A DNA stretch of 64,000 bases from an uncultured Latescibacterota bacterium (lineage in GTDB: Bacteria; Latescibacterota; UBA2968; UBA8231): positions 1,984,001 to 2,048,000 of the forward strand of contig OX638377.1 in assembly GCA_951813615.1 (NCBI GenBank), in the 5' to 3' direction. The notes under the pieces were generated by a model that ran no database searches, was not told the DNA's origin, and was given only the letters and a program-made list of their open reading frames with translations. A program made the translations under genes and the position numbers. Positions 62,154 to 64,000 of this stretch are shown piece after piece (position 1 is the stretch's first letter; each line of letters begins with the position of its first letter).

Positions 62154-64000
62154 ATGCCCAGTAAGCACAGCCGCAGAGAGCGAAAGCGGAAACGGCTAAA
62201 ACAGAGGCGCGTACCGCCCAAGCATCTGTTGGTGCAGGTCCGGCAGAGTTTAACTGAGGGGGATGGACGCAGAGCACTCGACCTGCTCAGGCAGGCTCAA
62301 CACGGCGACCCCGCGCTGGAGGAACTGCCGCTGTTGCTCTTTTGTGCCTGCATGCAACGCGCCCGTCAGTTGGCGGAAAAGGGCTTGGCCAAAGAAGCCG
62401 CTGCGATGCGTACCTCGGCTGCACAACACCGAGTCTCCATTGCCTTCCAGCAGCTAGCCGAAGAAGATTGGATGCAGTACGTCCGCCACTCAGATGGGGC
62501 CGAAGCCTTGGCGGATTATGCGGACTATTTGCAGGCCCAACGGTCGCCCATTCTCCAAGTCGAGCGGATGCTGGCAGACCTCCTCGTGATCCAACGCTGC
62601 TGGAAGGACCTCGAAGTTCTCGCGGTGGATCATCCCCTGCGGCGAGACGCCGGGCAGGTCGAATCGAGTCTCGAAGCTATGGATGCCGGGGACTGGGAGC
62701 GGGCCCTCGGCCTGCTAGGAGGAATCGGTCGGCGCTCCCCGTTTGCGGCTTGGCGTCTGTTTTGCAAGGCCATGGTGTGTTTCGGCAGCGGCGATGACGA
62801 GGGGTTGCGCCGGATTCTCGACCTGCTGCCGGCCGACTTTGCCCTGACGCACGTGGTCGCCGAATGGCGACGCCTTTGTACCGGCGAGGGAGTGGACGGG
62901 CCGGCGGCCGTGCAGCAAGCCCTAGGGACGGCCCGCGCGGCCTTGGCCGACCAACTGGGCGAGGCCATCCACAAAGGGCGTCTGCGCGATATCGAACGAC
63001 TTATCCCCGGCTTGGCTGTTGCCCTCTACCCCGAAGAGCCCCTCCAAGCTCAAATGGCCCTGCTGCAGGTGGTTGGGCTAGCCGTTCCGCGGAACAAAGT
63101 ACCCATCGAGGCCATTCCCGGGCTGGTGCAGCGTCTGCTGCCGACTGAGCGGGTGGCTAGTGCCACGGCCCAGATTGGCTTGCTAATCCAGCAGATGTCT
63201 CCCGACAGGTGGGAGCCCGGTTCGGCGGCTGTGTACCTCGACCTGCTGTCCGTGGCGTTTCCCCATGCGCCAGATCGGGCCGTGGCCCGAGGCCGCGTGC
63301 TGGAGGCCATGGCCCGGACCGGCCACAAGGTCGGTCTTCAGCCCCACTTCCTGCCGGCCGAAATGGTCGAGTCGCTCGCCGCCCTGCTGGACGAACGGCT
63401 CGACGATCCCGGGATGGTATTGGCCCAATTGATGACGGCTAGCCTCGCGGCCGATCCCGACAACCGCGAAGGCTATCGCTTTCTTCTCGATCTGCTGCGG
63501 GGCCACCCCGAGTACCAAGCCAAGCTCGAAAAGACCTTGCGCGATATGGCGGCCCGCTTCCCAGACGATCCAGACCCCCACCTAGAACTGGCGGCTCTCC
63601 ACTATGCCAAAAATGCGTATCGCCGAGCCGAAAAGTCGCTGGCTGAGAGCCGCAAGTGTGCTCCCCACGACGAGCGTCTCTTGGATATGCAGGCCATCGG
63701 TTTCCTCAAATCCGCCGATCAGAGCCGCAAACGCGGAAGGTTTGAGCTGGCAGCCCAAGATCTCCAGCGCGCTGAGGACTTGGAGCGCCCGCGGCTGGCG
63801 TTCGTCTTGCGGGTGAAGCGTCTCCTGCTGGCGGTGGTATCCGCCGGCCGGGATGCCGCCGAGGTCGTCGCTCCCCACTTAGAGTGCCTGCCGCCCAGTG
63901 CCCGACTCAGAACTTTGGCCCTGCTGCTGCACGATTTGGCGGAAAACAGCCATATCAAGAACGTCAAGCCCGAGATGGGAAATGCTCTGAAGGCGTTGCT
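62154..64000 (+). CDS. TPR-like helical-repeat protein, cut by the window end
   Basis: The frame opens at an ATG with GGAG upstream and stays open for 615 codons to the edge. The N-terminus is strikingly basic (SKHSRRERKRKRLKQRR), which suggests nucleic-acid or ribosome contact or a membrane-proximal tag. The rest is helical, with alternating small and aromatic residues, and the segment near 480-560 (YAKNAYRRAEKSLAESRKCAPHDERLLDMQ) looks like tetratricopeptide repeats. No family is recognised; the C-terminal part is outside the window. Confidence 0.7.
   Translation, partial: MPSKHSRRERKRKRLKQRRVPPKHLLVQVRQSLTEGDGRRALDLLRQAQHGDPALEELPLLLFCACMQRARQLAEKGLAKEAAAMRTSAAQHRVSIAFQQLAEEDWMQYVRHSDGAEALADYADYLQAQRSPILQVERMLADLLVIQRCWKDLEVLAVDHPLRRDAGQVESSLEAMDAGDWERALGLLGGIGRRSPFAAWRLFCKAMVCFGSGDDEGLRRILDLLPADFALTHVVAEWRRLCTGEGVDGPAAVQQALGTARAALADQLGEAIHKGRLRDIERLIPGLAVALYPEEPLQAQMALLQVVGLAVPRNKVPIEAIPGLVQRLLPTERVASATAQIGLLIQQMSPDRWEPGSAAVYLDLLSVAFPHAPDRAVARGRVLEAMARTGHKVGLQPHFLPAEMVESLAALLDERLDDPGMVLAQLMTASLAADPDNREGYRFLLDLLRGHPEYQAKLEKTLRDMAARFPDDPDPHLELAALHYAKNAYRRAEKSLAESRKCAPHDERLLDMQAIGFLKSADQSRKRGRFELAAQDLQRAEDLERPRLAFVLRVKRLLLAVVSAGRDAAEVVAPHLECLPPSARLRTLALLLHDLAENSHIKNVKPEMGNALKAL

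Noticed and set aside
1..64000. tRNA, rRNA, insertion sequence or integrase genes
   Set aside because: No cloverleaf-sized conserved sequence, transposase or recombinase motif was seen; the intergenic gaps are all under 200 bases.

Overview
This is a gene-dense, moderately GC-rich bacterial chromosome segment. No rRNA, tRNA, CRISPR array, insertion sequence or phage gene is visible, and no stretch of 300 bases lacks a gene. The gene content suggests a member of the Fibrobacteres-Chlorobi-Bacteroidetes (FCB) side of the tree, possibly a Latescibacterota-like candidate phylum. The clues are: secreted proteins ending in an 'LTPNGDGxxD' FlgD-like/gliding-type C-terminal domain; a DUF5777 beta-barrel next to YceI and a haem-domain lipoprotein; a division PBP with a PASTA domain; and several phytanoyl-CoA-dioxygenase-like, enolase-superfamily and Gfo/Idh/MocA genes. 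This placement is inference; no marker gene in the window settles it.

Layout. Positions 1-11940 hold a division and cell-wall (dcw) cluster: end of mraZ, rsmH, ftsL, ftsI (with PASTA), murE, murF, ftsW, murC, ftsQ, ftsA, ftsZ. The usual mraY, murD, murG, murB and ddl are absent. Positions 12027-17528 hold purE, kptA, glnB, glnE and a MauE-thioredoxin fusion. Positions 17614-19687 hold a DegT aminotransferase coupled to an unknown gene. Positions 19788-21568 hold a lower-GC, two-gene operon of an AAA_21/OLD-like ATPase and a PIN nuclease, the best candidate here for an undescribed defence or toxin system. Positions 21631-30051 hold a catabolic region: oxidoreductase, ThuA-like protein, galactonate-dehydratase-like enolase, SDR, aldo/keto reductase and two large uncharacterised proteins.

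Positions 30237-31187 encode a DUF4097 protein with an exact 18-residue repeat. Then come a small protein coupled to a PhyH dioxygenase, a PabB-PabC fusion and a second DegT enzyme. Positions 35517-38907 hold a mannonate-dehydratase/glycosidase pair bracketed by a VapBC and a HigBA toxin-antitoxin module. Positions 39027-44908 hold a second PhyH enzyme, a haem-lipoprotein/YceI/DUF5777 operon, an alkaline-phosphatase-superfamily enzyme and an ABC exporter. Positions 44980-49433 encode two tandem secreted paralogues. After these come an MFS transporter, typA, a decayed MazF/PemK-type module, a serine hydrolase, a second enolase-superfamily enzyme, a secreted protein, a nine-motif FG-GAP protein paired with an unknown gene, a cupin, a third PhyH enzyme and a TPR-like protein cut by the window edge.

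The catabolic genes fit a heterotroph using uronic/aldonic acids and complex carbohydrate. Short duplicated gene ends (44918 with 53387, 28907 with 29034), hairpin repeats, three toxin-antitoxin modules and low-GC islands show that the half after about 17.5 kb has been rearranged, while the dcw and nitrogen-regulation part looks like core genome. Many starts were moved from the longest open frame to an internal codon with a better ribosome-binding site or stop-start overlap; the reason is given in each entry.
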